Assembly (NCBI GenBank): GCA_904502155.1
Contig: CAJGDV010000017.1
Coordinates: forward strand, 1 to 16,322
Direction of reading: 5' to 3'
Length of the DNA: 16,322 nt
Origin: an uncultured Bacilli bacterium
Lineage (GTDB): Bacteria > Bacillota_I > Bacilli_A > RF39 > UBA660
In this document: positions 14,943 to 16,322 of the stretch, piece after piece
Layout of the letters: every line of letters begins with the position of its first letter
Position numbering within the stretch: position 1 is the first letter of the stretch
Translations under genes and position numbers: made by a program
Notes under the pieces: generated by a model
The model's database searches: none
What the model was told of the DNA's origin: nothing
The model's input: only the letters and a program-made list of their open reading frames with translations

Positions 14943-14973
14943 AAAAACATCGATACTAATCGATGCCTTTTTT
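14943..14973. terminator. Bidirectional terminator after the pilin-like gene (repeat D)
   Basis: CATCGAT (14948-14954) and ATCGATG (14959-14965) form a 7-bp stem with a 4-nt loop. On the minus strand five Ts follow, ending the pilin-like gene whose stop is at 14972-14974. On the plus strand six Ts follow (14968-14973), so it could also end a plus-strand transcript. Confidence 0.65.
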
Positions 14974-16322
14974 AATTATTAAAACTAAAATTTAATGTAT
15001 TATTATTATTTACTACATCTGGTCCAAATTGTATATCACCTTCTGATGCTGTTCTTCTTATCATAATATTAGAATTTGAAATAGTTGCACCATTAGTTGC
15101 TATTAAATTATTTGAAACACCCTTGTATAATAAATTAACATTAGTATTTTCAATTACAGATGATGCATTACCTAAATTTACTAATACACCATGTCTAGTA
15201 GTGTCAACATGACTTGGATAAAATTCACTATTTGTAATTTTAATATTATTAATTTTAGCATTTTCTCCTAACATATAAGCAATAAAACCTGTATCAATAT
15301 AAGAAATTAATTTAGAATTATCTACAGTAATATTATTTAGGTTTCCATTTATTGATGCTGCTAAAAAGGCTGAATACCAACCATCAATATTTACTTCTAC
15401 ATTATTCATATATATATTTGATATAGTACTATCTATATGTCCAGCAATACCACCACTATTTTTCATGTTTCCAGTTTTTTTAGTTAATTTTAATTTACTA
15501 TTTAATATTTTAATATTATCAACAACAGATTCCGCATAAATAGCTCTTGCTATGAATGCTCCAGAAGTTGGGGCTTCTATATTTAAGTTATCAATAACTA
15601 AATTTTTAATATATCCAGTTGCATCTAGTCTTGCAAAAAGTGAATTATAATCTCTTTGTCCATGACTAGTATAAATTTGTAAATTTTTAATTTTATGATT
15701 TTTGCCATCAAATTTAATTTTATTATTATAAACTGTTTCATCTGAAGACCATATAGATGGATAATCATCCATATATTTAAGTCCTATAGGAATAAATTTA
15801 CTACCATTATTATAAAATAATCCGCCTTCTTCAAAATCACTTGTATTAAATATAATATCTCTTCCTAATTGAAAATAGCCATCTAAATATTCAGTTGTTG
15901 TACCATCACCATTATCTTTTGTCATAATATGAGTTCTCATCATATCAAAGTCTTGTTTAGAATTTATTATATGTGGATGTTCTTCTGAACATTTATTACA
16001 ATTAGCTAAGCCATCTAAATGTTCTTTAACTGTTTTATAAACCATAATTTCTTCATTAGGTTCATTTTTTTCAGCATCAAAATTGTTATTAGATAAATTA
16101 AATGTTACACCACAATTATTATCTATAAAAATATCTCCATCAGGTAAATCTCCTTTAATATCTAATTTAGGATATATTTTTCCATTAGTAATAACATAAC
16201 TACTTGTAAGTTCTTGATTTTTAATTTGTTCTATAGAACACTGATTTTCAACTGCTCTATTTATTTCGTTTATTGTAGATTTAAAAGCCCCCATTCTAGC
16301 TTCTTCTAAAATATTATTTACA
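14972..16322 (-). CDS. Pilin-like protein with a beta-helix ectodomain, 5'-truncated by the window edge
   Basis: The frame stays open to the window end, so the first ATG inside (16294) is probably internal. The first visible residues, VNNILEEARMGAFKSTINEI, resemble the helix that follows the hydrophobic segment of type IV prepilins and pseudopilins, so a class III signal peptide probably lies just outside. Numbering from that ATG, a linker with several cysteines (19, 61, 99, 102) follows, then LGRDIIFNTSDF (143-154), FIPIG and FDGKNHKIKNLQI (195-207), the usual entry into a right-handed beta-helix of the GLUG/adhesin type. Rungs with I-x-N-x-x-I-x-N-S spacing continue to the C-terminus (about 200-440). 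Likely a surface or pilus-associated protein; its partner is unknown. It ends at a bidirectional terminator. Confidence 0.72.
   Translation of the reverse strand, partial: VNNILEEARMGAFKSTINEINRAVENQCSIEQIKNQELTSSYVITNGKIYPKLDIKGDLPDGDIFIDNNCGVTFNLSNNNFDAEKNEPNEEIMVYKTVKEHLDGLANCNKCSEEHPHIINSKQDFDMMRTHIMTKDNGDGTTTEYLDGYFQLGRDIIFNTSDFEEGGLFYNNGSKFIPIGLKYMDDYPSIWSSDETVYNNKIKFDGKNHKIKNLQIYTSHGQRDYNSLFARLDATGYIKNLVIDNLNIEAPTSGAFIARAIYAESVVDNIKILNSKLKLTKKTGNMKNSGGIAGHIDSTISNIYMNNVEVNIDGWYSAFLAASINGNLNNITVDNSKLISYIDTGFIAYMLGENAKINNIKITNSEFYPSHVDTTRHGVLVNLGNASSVIENTNVNLLYKGVSNNLIATNGATISNSNIMIRRTASEGDIQFGPDVVNNNNTLNFSFNN

Noticed and set aside
183..14974. Reassignment of TGA to Trp, suggested by the lack of TGA stops
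   Set aside because: All genes are full length with TGA read as stop and Trp is encoded by TGG where checked; no TGA stop among 15 genes is not surprising at this base composition.
14782..14982. Plus-strand open frame of 66 codons in the secG upstream region
   Set aside because: It runs through four palindromes and a terminator, has no ribosome binding site, and its translation looks like random AT-rich sequence.

Overview
The window is a stretch of a very AT-rich, low-GC Gram-positive (Firmicutes/Bacilli-type) chromosome, probably from an uncultured anaerobic gut lineage close to the Mollicutes/RF39 group. This rests on the rlmN-prpC-prkC-rsgA-rpe gene order typical of Bacillus and its relatives, AGGAGG-type ribosome binding sites, near-consensus sigma-A promoters, a single-chain pyruvate:ferredoxin oxidoreductase (anaerobic metabolism), and pilin-like and PASTA-kinase envelope genes. 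The standard code fits: Trp is written TGG where I checked it (for example three times in the first gene), and the 15 stops are 14 TAA and one TAG, with no TGA. The species placement is inference.

Layout. 1-139: a consensus promoter followed by a GC-rich, multi-stem, terminator-ended RNA or leader. 183-1085 (+): a phosphotransferase of the APH/choline kinase fold, convergent with a YitT-family membrane protein (1102-1986, -). 2009-2054: tightly overlapped divergent promoters serving yitT and a two-gene + operon (TSCPD-domain protein; membrane-anchored unknown protein). 2878-8387 (-): three genes with their own promoters and terminators: PFOR, an alpha/beta hydrolase, and a 4-TM protein with an RraB-like tail. 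8461-9486 (+): alanine racemase, convergent with and overlapping rpe. 9479-14425 (-): the tightly coupled operon rlmN-prpC-prkC-rsgA-rpe. 14504-14716 (-): secG. 14717-14971: an intergenic region holding four perfect inverted repeats. 14972-16322 (-): a pilin-like beta-helix surface protein, cut at its 5' end by the window edge.

How the genes fit together. The operon couples 23S rRNA/tRNA methylation (RlmN) and 30S maturation (RsgA) to a Ser/Thr phosphatase-kinase pair that senses cell-wall fragments (PrpC/PrkC), plus Rpe of the pentose phosphate pathway; its stops and starts overlap or lie 2 nt apart. Alr supplies D-alanine for peptidoglycan, SecG belongs to the Sec translocon, and the pilin-like protein is a likely exported surface molecule. 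PFOR converts pyruvate to acetyl-CoA and reduced ferredoxin.

The non-coding sequence is compact and informative. Terminator hairpins often contain stop codons, their T-tracts can run directly into the next gene's extended -10 promoter (TGnTATAAT), one such 30-nt module is repeated almost exactly upstream of two genes, and one 39-nt palindrome encodes the same C-terminal hexapeptide on both strands. I see no IS element, CRISPR array, tRNA or rRNA.
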